DNA of 64,000 nucleotides from Peltaster fructicola (GCA_001592805.2 CP051142.1:1054001-1118000); one strand, 5' to 3'; positions 11,927 to 23,800 are shown, counted from the first letter of the stretch. Made by a program: numbers and translations. Notes: generated by a model from the sequence alone, not told the origin.

Positions 11927-13843
11927 ATGGTCTTCGGCTTCGGTAACAAGGCTCTCCTGACCGAGCCAAAGAGCTATGCTTCACCACGTAAACACTCAGG
12001 CCAACCACCAACACTGAACGCTGCTCTTCGAGATCGCAAAGCTTACGACTATGTGATAATCGGTGGAGGAACAGCAGGCTCCGTCTTGGCGAGCCGGTTG
12101 ACAGAAGATGCAAATGTCGACGTGCTGGTTCTCGAAGCAGGTGGTGATAACCGGTCTATACTCGAGACCAAGATCCCTTTGACTTTTGGGAAGCTGTTCC
12201 ATAGCGAGCATGACTGGAACTACTACACCACTCCACAAGAGAATGTCTCCCATCGCGAGCTATTTTGGCCGCGAGGCAAGATGATCGGAGGCAGCTCCAG
12301 CATGAACGCCATGATGAGCCATGTCTGCGACAGACAGGACTTCGATGAGTGGAAAGAGAAGTTTGGCTGCGTAGGCTGGGGTTACAACGACATTCTGCCG
12401 TACATGCGGAAGAGCGAGAAGTTCACACCGAACCCAAACAGACCAGCGATTAGCACAGAGCACCGAGGCGACTCTGGCCCATGGCTGACCGGCTATTCGT
12501 GGTTGACGGAAATCGGAGAGACTGGCTTTCTGGGAGGCTGTGAGGAGGTCGGCATTCCTAACAATCCTGACATCAATACGCCAGCCGGAACTCTTGGTTG
12601 CACTCGCTTTCAGACCTTCATTGATTCTAGGGGTCAGCGTTCGTCTGCAGCAACAGCTTACCTGCCTCAGGCCGTGGTCAACCGCGCCAATCTGTATATT
12701 GGCATCAAGGCTTGTGTGACCCGCGTACTGTTTGACACGAGCTCCACGGAACCAGAAGCTATCGGCGTCGAGCTCAGAGATGGAAAGGACGGCTCACTGT
12801 ATGAAGTCTTCGCCAGGCGAGAAGTCATCCTGTGCGCCGGTACAATCAACACTCCACAAACACTCATGCTCAGTGGCATTGGTCCCAAATCTCAGCTTCA
12901 GCAGCATGGCATTCCTGTCATCAAAGACAACGCGGCCGTCGGCAGCAACTTGAAAGACCACTTCTGTACGTCGGGTCTCATCTGCAAGGCGAAGTCTGGA
13001 ACCTGCCTGGACTATCTCAGTGACGATGTGAAGGCCATCCCTGCCCTCTTGCGCTGGTTGATCACAGGCGGTGGTCCATTGACAAGTAACGTTGGCGAGA
13101 CGGCAGCATTCGTGCGTTCAGTCGATCCGCCTTGCCCCGTCAAAACAGACGCAAAGCCAAAGGATTACGGCTCTGGCAGGATCGGACCAGACATTGAGAT
13201 CATCGGCGCGCCGCTCATGTTCGTACACCACGGAGAAGAGAGAGCTCCGCCAGGAGTTGATGTTTACTCTTTCGTTCCGATTGGTGTCAGACCACAGAGC
13301 ACTGGGACCATCACCTTGAAGAGCAAGGATCCACTCGATCATCCTATCATCGATCCAAGGTACTGGAGTGATCCAGAGGACAACGACAGAAAGGTGCTCC
13401 TCGTAGGTCTGCGTGTCTGCTTGAAGATCATGCGCAGTGAGGCGATGAAGAAGTGGCTGGACCCCGTCGAGCCAAACGATGATCCTGATTCATATTGGTG
13501 GCCATACAGCAGCTCGAACATCGACGCCATCACTGATGACCAGCTGCGCCGATGGATGACCCGCACAGCATTCACCTTGTATCATCCCATCGGCACTGCT
13601 CGCATGGGACCGGATGCGAAGGACTCGGTGGTAGACCTCGAGTGTCGAGTCCATGGTGTTAAAGCGCTCAGAGTCATCGATGCCAGCATCATGCCTGACC
13701 AAATCTCAGGCCACCCGACAGCACCGATTATCGCCATTGCTGAGAAGATGAGCGATGTGCTTAAGGGAGTCATCTCGATCTCAGGAGATCCAACCAAGGT
13801 CGTGCCAGTGGATACTCGAGTACCTCTCCCAGCAGCTGCTTGA
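11927..13843 (+). CDS. GMC oxidoreductase (FAD)
   Basis: A 638-residue single-exon member of the glucose-methanol-choline oxidoreductase family. The FAD dinucleotide fold reads YVIIGGGTAGSVLASRL (about residues 42-58) with LVLEAGG after it; the GMC signature WPRGKMIGGSSSMNAM and the second signature GTINTPQTLMLSGIG are present. The active-site His sits in LYHPIGTARMG (about residue 550) and the second His in SGHPTAPIIAIAEKM (about 594). There is no clear signal peptide, which argues for an intracellular alcohol/aryl-alcohol or choline-dehydrogenase-like enzyme; the substrate cannot be told from sequence. The frame is intact. Confidence 0.92.
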   Translation: MVFGFGNKALLTEPKSYASPRKHSGQPPTLNAALRDRKAYDYVIIGGGTAGSVLASRLTEDANVDVLVLEAGGDNRSILETKIPLTFGKLFHSEHDWNYYTTPQENVSHRELFWPRGKMIGGSSSMNAMMSHVCDRQDFDEWKEKFGCVGWGYNDILPYMRKSEKFTPNPNRPAISTEHRGDSGPWLTGYSWLTEIGETGFLGGCEEVGIPNNPDINTPAGTLGCTRFQTFIDSRGQRSSAATAYLPQAVVNRANLYIGIKACVTRVLFDTSSTEPEAIGVELRDGKDGSLYEVFARREVILCAGTINTPQTLMLSGIGPKSQLQQHGIPVIKDNAAVGSNLKDHFCTSGLICKAKSGTCLDYLSDDVKAIPALLRWLITGGGPLTSNVGETAAFVRSVDPPCPVKTDAKPKDYGSGRIGPDIEIIGAPLMFVHHGEERAPPGVDVYSFVPIGVRPQSTGTITLKSKDPLDHPIIDPRYWSDPEDNDRKVLLVGLRVCLKIMRSEAMKKWLDPVEPNDDPDSYWWPYSSSNIDAITDDQLRRWMTRTAFTLYHPIGTARMGPDAKDSVVDLECRVHGVKALRVIDASIMPDQISGHPTAPIIAIAEKMSDVLKGVISISGDPTKVVPVDTRVPLPAAA

Positions 13844-14658
13844 CGGCGTGCATCTGCTGCGCACGGCAAGTGCTGACAAGACGAAGACTGCTTAACGTGC
13901 TGTCGTGTTCCATAGACTGTATATCAGACCGTGTCCGGGATACATATCCGTCGTCCCATTCCTCAGTTGTCTGATGACATGTGCTTGAGTCTAACCTAGA
14001 ACTCTTTTGCGCACTGTGTCGTAATCTCAACACCAAGCAGCGTCAGTCTGTAGGCAGTGCGCGATAAGGTGACAGGCATTACGGACGTTGGGAGCCGAGT
14101 CTGAGAACGACACGGAAAGTGTCGCAAGGCACGATCAACTCATGGCGCGCTATTTTCAACGCTTCCTGATTAGCCTTCAGCCTCCTTCATCCACCAAGAG
14201 CCTCAGAGTCGCAATGGCTTCCGGATATCTGTTGAAAGGTTTGAGGCATTTGCAACCTTTCCTCCATTACCCGACAGACCGCCTGTTGCACACAGCACAT
14301 GCTTTGAACACGTTTTCGTGCATTGACAAGGCCAGTAAGATCACGATCTCGCAATATCGGCATCCTTGTACTCTCGTTGAGTAACGTTACTCTCATCCGG
14401 GTGGTGGCGCTACCGCTTCAAGCAGTCCCTTGCTGTGAGACGAGCCCGGGCTCGTACCTCCACCGGTTGTTCAAGAAAAAGTTGTAAGTACCAAGGAGGC
14501 TGACTGTGAGTGATATCCGTGTAGATAAAACACGCTCTGCCAGCAGATTGTCTCTTTTTCATCTCAATCTATTCATCTTTCTTCCGTTGGCCATTCCGCT
14601 GCATTTCTAGCGATTTCTGACTATAGCACTCGCGTCACCATACACATACATTCCCAAG
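13844..14658. other. Intergenic with leader of small gene
   Basis: About 815 bp. The last 130 bp are pyrimidine-rich and A/C-rich, as expected for a fungal 5' leader of the gene at 14659. The rest holds no supported feature. Confidence 0.5.
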
Positions 14659-14921
14659 ATGTCGGCTCTTCTCAAGTCACTCACTGTGCTCTCCGGTCTT
14701 ACCGTCACTGGCGCTGCAGCAGTCTACTCTACACGACAACAGACGGATTTCTCGACCGCTGCTCTCAAGACTGGCGAGCTCGACGTGTCGATTAAGGAGG
14801 CAATCAAGCCAAGGCTGTGAGTGTAGTCCTGCTCATCTTGCTGGCCTTACTAACCTCTACCAGGCCTTCTGAATTCTTCTCTTTCACACTCCGCGATTAC
14901 AAGATCAGCAATGCTGCATAG
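14659..14921 (+). CDS. Small single-pass membrane protein, two exons
   Basis: A 71-residue protein encoded by exons 14659-14816 and 14864-14921, too short for normal ORF calling. The 47-bp intron starts GTGAGT, has a TTACTAAC branch site and ends CCAG; splicing joins KPRL to PSEFFSFTL in phase. The N-terminus SALLKSLTVLSGLTVTGAAA is a likely membrane segment or mitochondrial/secretory leader. The rest is charged and soluble. A long pyrimidine-rich leader before the ATG suggests good expression. I do not recognise the family; small inner-mitochondrial-membrane (for example MICOS-type) proteins have a similar layout, but this is a guess. Confidence 0.55.
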
Positions 14922-15296
14922 GAAGCACATCTACAACCTTTTCTTTGGAAGGCATTGAGCCGGCGTTTTGAGTCTTCCATACTAGAGCATAGTGCATGCG
15001 TAATAGCTGGGATAGACGTTATGGGAATACGAAGTGGTATACAAGTGTGGCGTAATTGAAGAGGGAAAGTTCAACAACCTGTATGGCTATCATGATCGAG
15101 CATTACTCTGCTGCTTGCTAAGCTATACCTCTAATACATGAGGTGACGGTTGTTCTGTACATTGAGCATATGATGAGGTGCAACGTGACGAGCTCTCAAA
15201 TGCTGCTTGCAACGGACAGCATGCGTCCTCGCCTTGCGAAGTGATTGAAGTTTATATGCCCTATCTGGCTGGTATCTCGAAATATGTCGCTTCCAT
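14922..15296. other. Convergent 3' region
   Basis: About 375 bp between the small gene and the stop of the purine enzyme on the other strand. It should hold both 3' UTRs; no gene seen. Confidence 0.5.
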
Positions 15297-17142
15297 CTAG
15301 TGATGGAACAGACGGGTGTGCTGCTCAACGAAGGTGATTCCGAGACCGTCAGCCGTAGAAAAGACAGCTTGATCGTTCTGGCTGCCAGTAGGTGCAGCAA
15401 TGTACTTGACACCACTTCGGCCAGCACGGAAGACATTGTCGATGAATGGAAAGAAGGCATCACTGCTGACAGCCACCTGACTGAGCTTGCTGAGCCATTG
15501 CTTCCTCTCCTCCTGTGTGAATGGCTCAGGCACGACCTCGAAGTTGCGCTCGTAGTCATCCTTCTCTGCTGCTGTAGTTGGGGCTAGACCCGACGTCAAC
15601 AGGTCGATGGCATTCGACTTGTCTGCACGCTTTGTGCCCTTCTTCCACTGGATACCGATCGTGCGGTCGTGGAATCGCATCCACCAGTTGTCAGCCTTGT
15701 CTCCTGCCAATCGTGTGCAGTGGATACGGCTCTGTTGACCTGCACCAAGACCAATGACCTGCCCGTTCAGAGCGTAGCATACGCTGTTGGATTGTGTGAA
15801 CTTCAAGGCAATAGTGGCGACTGTGAGATCTCGGAGAGCGGCATCTGGAAGCGCCGGGGAGTCTTTTGGAACAATGATTGTGTTGAATGTGCTTGAAGGT
15901 GAAATGACTGCATCGTTACGGTGCTGGGTGAGGTTGATGCCGAAGACTGTGCGGTTCTCCTGGTTCGACGGAGTGTACTCGCGATCCATCTGCAAGACAA
16001 GGTATTTGCCGCCCTTCTTCTTGGTAAGCAGCTCAAGTGCTTCTGGCTGGTACGAAGGCGCGATCACACCATCGCTGACCTCTCGAGAAATGATCTTTGC
16101 AGTGGGCACATCAACCTCGCGAGACAGAGCAATCACATCGCCGAAGGACGACATGCGATCAGCGCCTCGAGCACGAGCATAAGCTTGTGCAAGCCCAGAC
16201 TCTGCCAAACCGTCAATGTCGTCAACCATGTACACCTTCCTCTCTTTCTCGGACAATGGAACACCAATGGCAGCGCCAGCTGGTGAGACATGCTTGAACG
16301 AAGCTGCAGCAGGAAGGTCGAGTGCTGTGTCGAGCTCCTTTACAAGCTGCCAAGCGTTGAGCGCGTCCAGCAGGTTGATGTAGCCTGGCGAGCCTGCGAG
16401 TGCCTTGAATGGCAGTGGTCCATCGACGCGGTATGCTGAGGCTGGCTTCTGGTGTGGGTTCGTGCCGTATCGAAGAGTCATCTGCTGCAATCCTTCGCCA
16501 GCATACTGCCTGCGGAAGAAGTCCGAGATAGCGGTATCATAGTCTGCAGTGTGGGAGAACGCCTTCAATGCGTACAGCTGCTTGCTTTTCTCCGTGATTT
16601 GACCCTTGTCCAGCTCGCTGAGGAAGTCGTGGTAGTCTGCCGGGTCGCTGAGAATCGTGACTCTGGTGTGGTTCTTTGCGGCAGCTCTGATCAGTGTGAC
16701 ACCTCCGATATCGATCTCTTCGACAGCCTCTGGAATTGTCACGCCGATCTTTGCGACAGTGTTCTTGAATGGGTAGAGGTTACAAATGACATAGTCGACC
16801 TTGTTGATGTTCTGCTCTGCGAGGTCCTTCTCGTCACTAGCGAGGTCTCTTGCTAGAATACCGGCGTGGACTGCTGGGTGGAGGGTCTTGACACGACCTG
16901 AGAGCATTTCAGGCGCCTTGGTGATCGCTGAGACATCTCTAAACCTCTAGTCAGCTTGTCGCCATCGGGATATCGATCATAACGTACTCGACTGGGAAAC
17001 CACTTTCTCTGATCAACTTTGCGGTGCCGCCTGAAGCTAGAAGACGAATGTTATGCTTGATCAGACCTTTAGCAAGATCTAGCAGTCCAGTCTTGTCATA
17101 TACAGACAGGATAGCAATCTTCTGAGCTTGTTCTGACGCCAT
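15297..17142 (-). CDS. ADE17: AICAR transformylase / IMP cyclohydrolase
   Basis: The bifunctional enzyme of the last two steps of purine synthesis: formyl transfer to AICAR, then ring closure to IMP. Exons are 17142-16988 and 16938-15297, giving 598 residues (yeast Ade16/17 about 592). The N-terminal cyclohydrolase domain shows [33 protein letters not shown] and [17 protein letters not shown]; the transformylase domain has [12 protein letters not shown] and the catalytic Lys-His in [10 protein letters not shown], plus [21 protein letters not shown]. The 49-bp intron joins FPVE to [12 protein letters not shown] in phase. The start is the M of MASEQAQK at 17142; the longer open frame to 17241 is leader. 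Ends LFHH. Intact. Confidence 0.95.
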
Positions 17143-17594
17143 TGTTACGAGGTTCTGGTCAAGAGGGAAGTTGCAATAGACATCTGAATACTTGTGCCCG
17201 ACAAAATATCGTACCTGCGATGCCGGAATTTTTTTGCCCAAAGTATACCTCGAAGTGACGCGCGACTGAGGGGTTCAATGCTATTACACCCCACCAGGAC
17301 ATGCGACCATTGAGATGAGATGAAGTGTTTGACGTGTAGATCACAATATCTAGAGATATATCGTATCGAGAATCGAAGTTAAGGATCAAAGAGGCGCCTT
17401 ATGCACATGTAGCAGGACGCACTGTCACTGCTTTGGCCTATTTTCCTTGCTTGCTGTGGTATTGCCCAGTATTTTTCTGCATCTGCCAGACTGCCAATTT
17501 CAGTACGGCGACCAAGATGCAACAAAGAGAGATCGCTAGAGAGACGCTGTTACGTGCGTGGTGGTGTTGCAAAAACAAATGCCATATCCCAAGC
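17143..17594. other. Intergenic between ADE17 and MSB2
   Basis: About 450 bp with the ADE17 promoter and the 3' UTR of the mucin gene, both on the minus strand. No other feature is seen. Confidence 0.5.
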
Positions 17595-20500
17595 TCAGTT
17601 CCAGCCCAAGCTGTTCTGGCTGGTTACTGGTGCTGATATGCCTGCTTCTCGAAGACTTCTTCCATTCGAGCTAGAGCCACTGTTTCGACTGCCTGGTGTA
17701 GCTCGTGTGGCTCCAGACTCGCGACCGTTGGCTCCAGACATGAAGAAGGCGCCCATGCCTCCTCCTGAGCCTCGCTCGCTCATGTTTGGTGCGCGAAAGT
17801 ACTGCACTGAGGATGAGCGCTGATGACCTCGTCGCTTGTGTCGGTAACGACGAGCGACGAACACCATAGCTGCAGCATAGATGGCCGCACCTGCGACGGC
17901 GCCGACACCAATGCCAACACTCGTGCCTTTCACTGGTTGAGAGCTGCCGGAGTCACCTCCGATGGGAGCAGCATCAGTAGCTGGCGATGAGGTTTGTGCA
18001 CCCTGATTGGAAGTGCCGCTGCCACCAGACTTGTCATTCACCCCGCCAGGCCAGAATGGCAATGCAGGGTTGATCATGCTCATGAGAGTACGTGTGGGCG
18101 AGGAGTCCTCATCGTTGTACAGTCGGGAGGTTGGTTGTTGAAGCTCGAGCTGCAGCTGACTGGCCGTGCTTGAGGGGATGTACAACTGAACAAGTGTGGT
18201 GTAGTATCCCGCCTGTGCGCCGGTATCGTAAGCCATGAGATCATTGATCTGTACTTGCGAGACTGGAATCTGCAAACCGTACGCAATACCCTGTGGGAGG
18301 TAGTTGAAGATCTGCTGGGTGGCAGCATTGCTACCGTAGACGAACTGCCAGTTCAGAGCATAACCGAAACCGACCTGGACGAGGACGCTGCCGGGTAGTG
18401 GTGTTGGCTGTCCTCCAGGTGGCTGGATCATAAGAGGCATTCCACTGGGGAACGTTGAGGCGACTGGAGTCAAGGTTGTTGCCGTGGCTACACCATCGCT
18501 CGTGCCTGGCATAGATGCAAACACAATGTTACTCGAAACTGGCAATGAAGTCAGAGTGTTTGAGCCTGTTGGCAGAACCGAGTATTGTGCCGCACTTGTG
18601 GTAGGTGGTGCAGCAGTCGTCGTTGGTGGAGTCGTCGTTGGCTGGAAACTGAATGCTGGAGAGACAGTGGTCGGTGCGGTTGAAGCAGGACTCTTTGACG
18701 TGGCTGTTTCGGAGCTGCCAACGCTCTGTTGACCTGATGCTGTAGCACTGGCCAGACCGCTTGAGGTCGACTGGCCGATTACGACAGGCAGACTAACTGA
18801 GCTTGTACCTGACACTGAAGCAGACCCAGATGTGATGACAGCCGACGTGGAGACGGAGACTGGAGCTACGCTGACGACAGATGCTGGCGATGAAAGCGAC
18901 CCGGTGATCGTGGAAGTGCCCGAGACTGAGACTGCAGGGATAGAGGATTCGCTTGCCGAAGCTGTCTGAGTTGGGGAGAGAACGATGACCGATGTAGAAG
19001 AGCCAGACACGAGTGGCGTCGAGGAGAGTGCTGGAAGTGTAGTGCCAGACACAAGTGACGTCGATAGCGGGACTGCGCTCACAGTTGGGGATACTGAGTC
19101 AGTGATTGCTGCTGTGCCATTGATCGAAGGTATAACACTGCCGGTTGGAGCTGCTGCTTGTGAGACAGGGAGACTGGTCAGTCCAGACAAAGGCAAGCTC
19201 GAAAGAACAACCGGAACAGTGACTGACACTGGCAAAGATGGTTCAAGCGATCCGGTATCCGACACTGATGCGGCCGTCGTAGTCGACTGAGCAGGAATGA
19301 TGCCAGATGGCAATGCAGACACTGTTGGTAGTGGGAAGATGCCGAGTAGATCACTAGACGAGGCCACGCGTGTGACGCTGCTAGCGATACTCTCCTGTGC
19401 ACTTCCGGCATTGCTCGATACTGCTACCGTTTCCGAGCTGGGCAACAAGGTTGGTAGCGCTATCGAACTTCCGACCAATGATGGAAATGTGATGCCCAGG
19501 ATCGGCGAGGTCGTAACTTGAGGTGAAGATGGAGCTGCTGTCACGGACGTGGGTGCGACTGTGCTGCTCTCGATGATCGTAGAGAGACCCACGATGTAGG
19601 AGACTGAGCTCGAGACTTCAGACACTGCCGCGGCTGAAGAGGAAGCACCAATTGTTGGAAGCACAACAGGAATTGAGATTGGCAAGCCGTTTGCAGAGGA
19701 TGTGGCTGGTGCCGACTCGAATGAAGCAGTTGAAGAGCCACCAACTGTTGGAAGGACGACGGGGATCGAGATTGGCAGCAGTGCAGAGGATGAGCTTGGT
19801 ACCGATGCTGTCGCTGATGTGGTGGAGTCACTTGGTGTCGACAGCACGATTGGAATCGATATGGGCAGCAAATTCGCAGAGGAGGAAGCTGGTGTCGATT
19901 CTGCGACATTGACCGAGCTTGATGTTGGCAAGACGATGTTAGGAATAATGCCTGCTGCTGAGCTGGATGCTACGACCGCAATCGAGGAAGCTGCTGTGGT
20001 CGAGCTTGAAGTTGGCAAGATTATGTTCGGAAGAAGCTCGAAAGTAGAGCTGGAAGAGACGGCAGCGACAGATGATGTTGTTGCTACTGTGGTCGAGCTC
20101 TGCTGAGGGATGATTGCTGGCACCGAGATACTTGGCAACGTGATGCCCAGGAATGCAGAGGATGAAGTATACTCCGAAGTCGAACTCGATGTTGATGTTG
20201 TGCCACTCGCTGAGCTAGATACCACCGCAGCAGGAATGGTTGATGTGGTCGAGATTGACGTCGTCGATGTTGATACTGTTGAGCTCGATGTAGGAAGGAT
20301 CACTGGAATTGTCAACCCGAGCAAACCTGTGCTGGAGACCTCTACGCTCGAACTTGTGACAGCCGTACTCGTAGAGCTAGATGTCGGCAGTATGTTTGGC
20401 AAAGTGATTCCAAGGAATGCGCTTGAGCTTGAGCTGGAGCTGGAAATCGCCTCAGAGGATGTCGAAGATGTCGAGGACGTCGAAGATGTTGAGGATGTTG

Positions 20501-20846
20501 AGCTTGTGCTGACCACTACAGGAATGTGTGACGACAACGTCGTAGTTGTCGTCGTGGATGTGGTAGTGGTTGTTGTCGAGCTTGAAGTTGGCAATGCCAC
20601 TGTTGGCAAGGTCAGGCCTAGCACATTCTCGGCGGATGTGCTAGAAGAACTTGTCGAAGATTGCGGTGGTGGTGCCTCCTGCGACGAAGATGTCCTCGTG
20701 CCGTTTGTGATCTCTCTCCTCACTAATCGAGGAAGTGCTCTGATCTGGTCTTCCTCCGATGGAAAAGGCGCTGCGTGTGCGAACGTAGAGCCACCGTTCA
20801 TGGCCATGACAGCCAAAGCGGCCGCCCATGCTGATGTCGTTCGCAT
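17595..20846 (-). CDS. MSB2: Msb2-type signalling mucin
   Basis: A 1083-residue type I membrane protein like the fungal osmosensor/signalling mucin Msb2, which acts above Cdc42 in the filamentation and HOG MAPK pathways. It has a signal peptide (about 1-26), a very long Ser/Thr-rich region (about 45-800) for O-mannosylation, the conserved Msb2 extracellular domain near 815-930 (IFNYLPQGIAYGLQIPVSQVQ, SSPTRTLMSMINPALPFWPG), one membrane helix (VGIGVGAVAGAAIYAAAMVF, about 975-1000), then RRYRHKRRGHQRS and a Ser/Gly-rich tail. The mucin part is built of degenerate modules around a core like LLPISIPVVLPT plus Ser/Thr linkers. A run of STS triplets lies around 20460-20510. Repeat number probably varies between strains. 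No intron needed. Confidence 0.9.
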   Translation of the reverse strand: MRTTSAWAAALAVMAMNGGSTFAHAAPFPSEEDQIRALPRLVRREITNGTRTSSSQEAPPPQSSTSSSSTSAENVLGLTLPTVALPTSSSTTTTTTSTTTTTTLSSHIPVVVSTSSTSSTSSTSSTSSTSSEAISSSSSSSSAFLGITLPNILPTSSSTSTAVTSSSVEVSSTGLLGLTIPVILPTSSSTVSTSTTSISTTSTIPAAVVSSSASGTTSTSSSTSEYTSSSAFLGITLPSISVPAIIPQQSSTTVATTSSVAAVSSSSTFELLPNIILPTSSSTTAASSIAVVASSSAAGIIPNIVLPTSSSVNVAESTPASSSANLLPISIPIVLSTPSDSTTSATASVPSSSSALLPISIPVVLPTVGGSSTASFESAPATSSANGLPISIPVVLPTIGASSSAAAVSEVSSSVSYIVGLSTIIESSTVAPTSVTAAPSSPQVTTSPILGITFPSLVGSSIALPTLLPSSETVAVSSNAGSAQESIASSVTRVASSSDLLGIFPLPTVSALPSGIIPAQSTTTAASVSDTGSLEPSLPVSVTVPVVLSSLPLSGLTSLPVSQAAAPTGSVIPSINGTAAITDSVSPTVSAVPLSTSLVSGTTLPALSSTPLVSGSSTSVIVLSPTQTASASESSIPAVSVSGTSTITGSLSSPASVVSVAPVSVSTSAVITSGSASVSGTSSVSLPVVIGQSTSSGLASATASGQQSVGSSETATSKSPASTAPTTVSPAFSFQPTTTPPTTTAAPPTTSAAQYSVLPTGSNTLTSLPVSSNIVFASMPGTSDGVATATTLTPVASTFPSGMPLMIQPPGGQPTPLPGSVLVQVGFGYALNWQFVYGSNAATQQIFNYLPQGIAYGLQIPVSQVQINDLMAYDTGAQAGYYTTLVQLYIPSSTASQLQLELQQPTSRLYNDEDSSPTRTLMSMINPALPFWPGGVNDKSGGSGTSNQGAQTSSPATDAAPIGGDSGSSQPVKGTSVGIGVGAVAGAAIYAAAMVFVARRYRHKRRGHQRSSSVQYFRAPNMSERGSGGGMGAFFMSGANGRESGATRATPGSRNSGSSSNGRSLREAGISAPVTSQNSLGWN
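20455..20515. repeat. GATGTCGAA-like microsatellite in MSB2
   Basis: Imperfect 9-bp repeat in the mucin coding region (plus strand gatgtcgaa / gaggacgtc variants), encoding a Ser-Thr-Ser triplet run on the minus strand. Likely length-variable. Confidence 0.7.
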
Positions 20847-23800
20847 GGTTAAAGAACGTTATTAATGTGCAAGAATCTGAATGCTCTTGTTAGCCGCGAA
20901 CAATGGAGACCAGCAAAGGCACCAACCGTCAGAAGATATGTAAACGAATGACTGACGACTGAAGAGTCGTTGATATGAGTATCGACTGGTGCTTTCGAGG
21001 CAAAATCCTAGGACATGCTAATACTTCTGAGACGACGACGCTGAATGAGTGTGATGTGGTCGGTGTAGTACAAGGCTCAACTTTGTAGAGTCGTAATGAT
21101 CGAGTAGATCAATAGCTTGTAATCTCTTGTACGTTTGTTTGATGCGGCACAGAATAATAACACGCGTAGCTCCAACAAAGAAGCCGCGTTGTTTATCAAT
21201 CTGCTCTTTTCCACCGAGTGTCCTTTCACAATCTTGTGCGCGGTAGGCGGCGTCGCAATTGATGTGACGAGAGATGAGTGTCGTGCGTGATCGTTCGGTC
21301 GCAGATCAGCTGATCTCGATCGCTAGAAGTCCGAAGCAAAGGCCGTAATTCGAATGAATGCTGCGGAAAATAGTCGCGAGAAGCAGATTGGGAGTAAACG
21401 AGCGTGTCGAGCAGCTGATGTGCTTGCGTAAGGGCGAAGGAAGGGTGGTAGAAAGGTCGGTTTGTCGGCTGTCCTTCTCAGGGATATCCACTACGTGTCG
21501 AAGAATGAACGCCGTAAACACGAGGCACCAGCAGTTGTCGACTATGTTGACTGCTCGCGTCCAGGATCCAGTGCAGCCTGCCGTAGAGAAAAAAGGAAAT
21601 GGGTGGTGGTGGTGGTGTTGTTGTGGTAAGAGGTGAGAGAACAGGTGCAAAACGGGCCTCCGTGGAGTGCAGCAGCAGAGAGCAGCAAGCAGAGACAGCA
21701 GCAGCGACCAAAGGAGCACTAGCTACTGGCCCCAAGACATGGCGGCAGCGTGCGAGATTGTGTGGTCTCATACAGTTTAGCCTGAGGACAAGGGAGCGTT
21801 ACAATTCGTCCGCAGTCCTTGGTTGGTACGAACACTCCTCCAAGCAATATAACGGTGGGACCCGCTTTGGGAAAAGACTCAGGTCCTAACGATCTAATGC
21901 ACCTTGACAATAATATTCATACGCTAAGTGAGGCTAGGCACTTGGGAGAGGCGCAGGCGGTCATTCCACGAATACACCGATGGTGATGCAGCATTTGTAG
22001 ATGCCTTTCGCCCTGCTCTGATGAGCAATCGCAATGTGTGGCCTATCACCTCCGCGAGGTTCAACGGAGCGCGTTGCCGATGCTGTGAAAGCATGACAGT
22101 CGCAATAAATGCTGTGCCGCATTGGCTTCGACGAGGAGGACAATGCTGACCACACGTGCCAGCTCGCGACTCTGCCGCCGTTCAGCCATTCGAGGGAGAA
22201 AACGGTTCTAATGGTGAGCGGCACTGTTGCTCTGCTATACGGATCGTGTTGGCACCAACGTGCTCAGTAAGGGTTTTTGCTGCAGGCTTGGCCTAGAAGA
22301 GAACGCCCATGTTGGATTGAGGCGTTAGAGTTCACCAGGGTAGGGAAGATCCACACCTCTCGATGCATGTTGTGCTCTTCTCCTCGTCATCCCGAGCACC
22401 GTTGATGCCCGCTGGCTGATGAGCAGTTCGCAAGCCTTGTGGGAGCAGTACAGGTGTGTATGTTCGCGGCTAGGGACCTTGTCAATGGCTGATGCACGTC
22501 CATTCGGGCGCAAGTCTTTTGCTGGGACAGTCTGTAGCTAGCCTGGTGATGCCATTGTGTCAGCCTGTGTAAGCACTGCGAACGTATACGAGTGTGTGGT
22601 GCCACCAAGCGCGCTGTCAAGGTCGACATTCCAGTGTAACAAGTAGAGTCCAGCCGGCAGCACGTAACCAGGCGAGTGGTACTCTGTCATCGATCGTGGG
22701 CTGTTTCATGGACAAGTCGAGATCCACCATCCTAAGGCTGGGTGACAACACAGGGATATTCCTGTCAGTCCTGACAGAGGCGAGGCGGCGGTAGTCGAAA
22801 GCAAAGTGCTTGTGTGCGGAAATTGGTCGACAGTTGCACAGCATGAGCTTGGCAAAGAATGCTGGTAAGAGTCTGTACTTGTGGTGACGAATTCACCGTG
22901 CAGCATGGGACTTCGCTCTTGCCATGGTGTCGAGTCGGTGAAGTGCCCGTGGTAGAGGTAGTTGAGATGCCTGCCGATTTGGGCCCGGTATGCGAGGAGT
23001 CGTGAGAATCAACGGTGCAAATATCGTGGTCACTGTAAGCCTATATCCTTGTCGGTTGTTCTTGAGCTCCAGATGTCGTCGGCAAGCTCGAGGAGCTACC
23101 CCGTGGTTCAAAGAAGCTATGTTCTGGTGGTGCCGGTAAAGCATAGAGATGCCTCAATTTATATGAGTTCAGCTACAGGATGTCTGTAAAGTGTCGAGCA
23201 AGCTGGTTCACAAACCCAACATGTTGGAGTGTCGGTCTCCGTACGACAACAGCTCCTTGGGCAAGCAGCAATATCAATGTCTATGCGAGCTGCTAGATCA
23301 CTGTTGTTCGTTTCGTACTAGTACTTCGTCTGAAACAGCGGGTGGTTATATAGCATCGATGTTGGATCAACACCAAGACTGGATTGGAACATAGTCGACG
23401 TGGAAGCAGGCCATGTCTCCACTGCGAGTTGTGACAGAGCATGCACTGAGGTAGTGTGATCAACAGAATGTCATCCTGTGGTGCGGAAAGTCAGTTGACC
23501 GTCGTCCTTCAGGTCCAGATGCTTTGTGTTTCGTTAGCAAAGACGCCTCATCTCGAGAGCACAACTGCTTCAGGTTCGTTGATACCCAGAGTCCAGACTA
23601 GACAGCCCGCAGTAAGTGCACGAAATGATGCCGAGCTCATGTCGCGTTGAGCAGCGCTTACACGACGTGTTCTGTGGGCGTGCAAGCAGTTGTGCTGCTC
23701 ACAGCCAAACAACGACATTGCATGTAATGTCGTGATCTATCATCGGCCGATGTCGATGACTGCTGAAGCGTAATCAAAGCAAGTAATGTCAAGCCAGGCA

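Noticed and set aside
17652-20865. Several plus-strand ORFs antisense to MSB2
   Set aside because: Repeat-driven open frames opposite a Ser/Thr-rich coding region; no independent domain.
21599-21640. GGT repeat as a telomere-like or quadruplex element
   Set aside because: Short and imperfect; no other telomeric repeats nearby.
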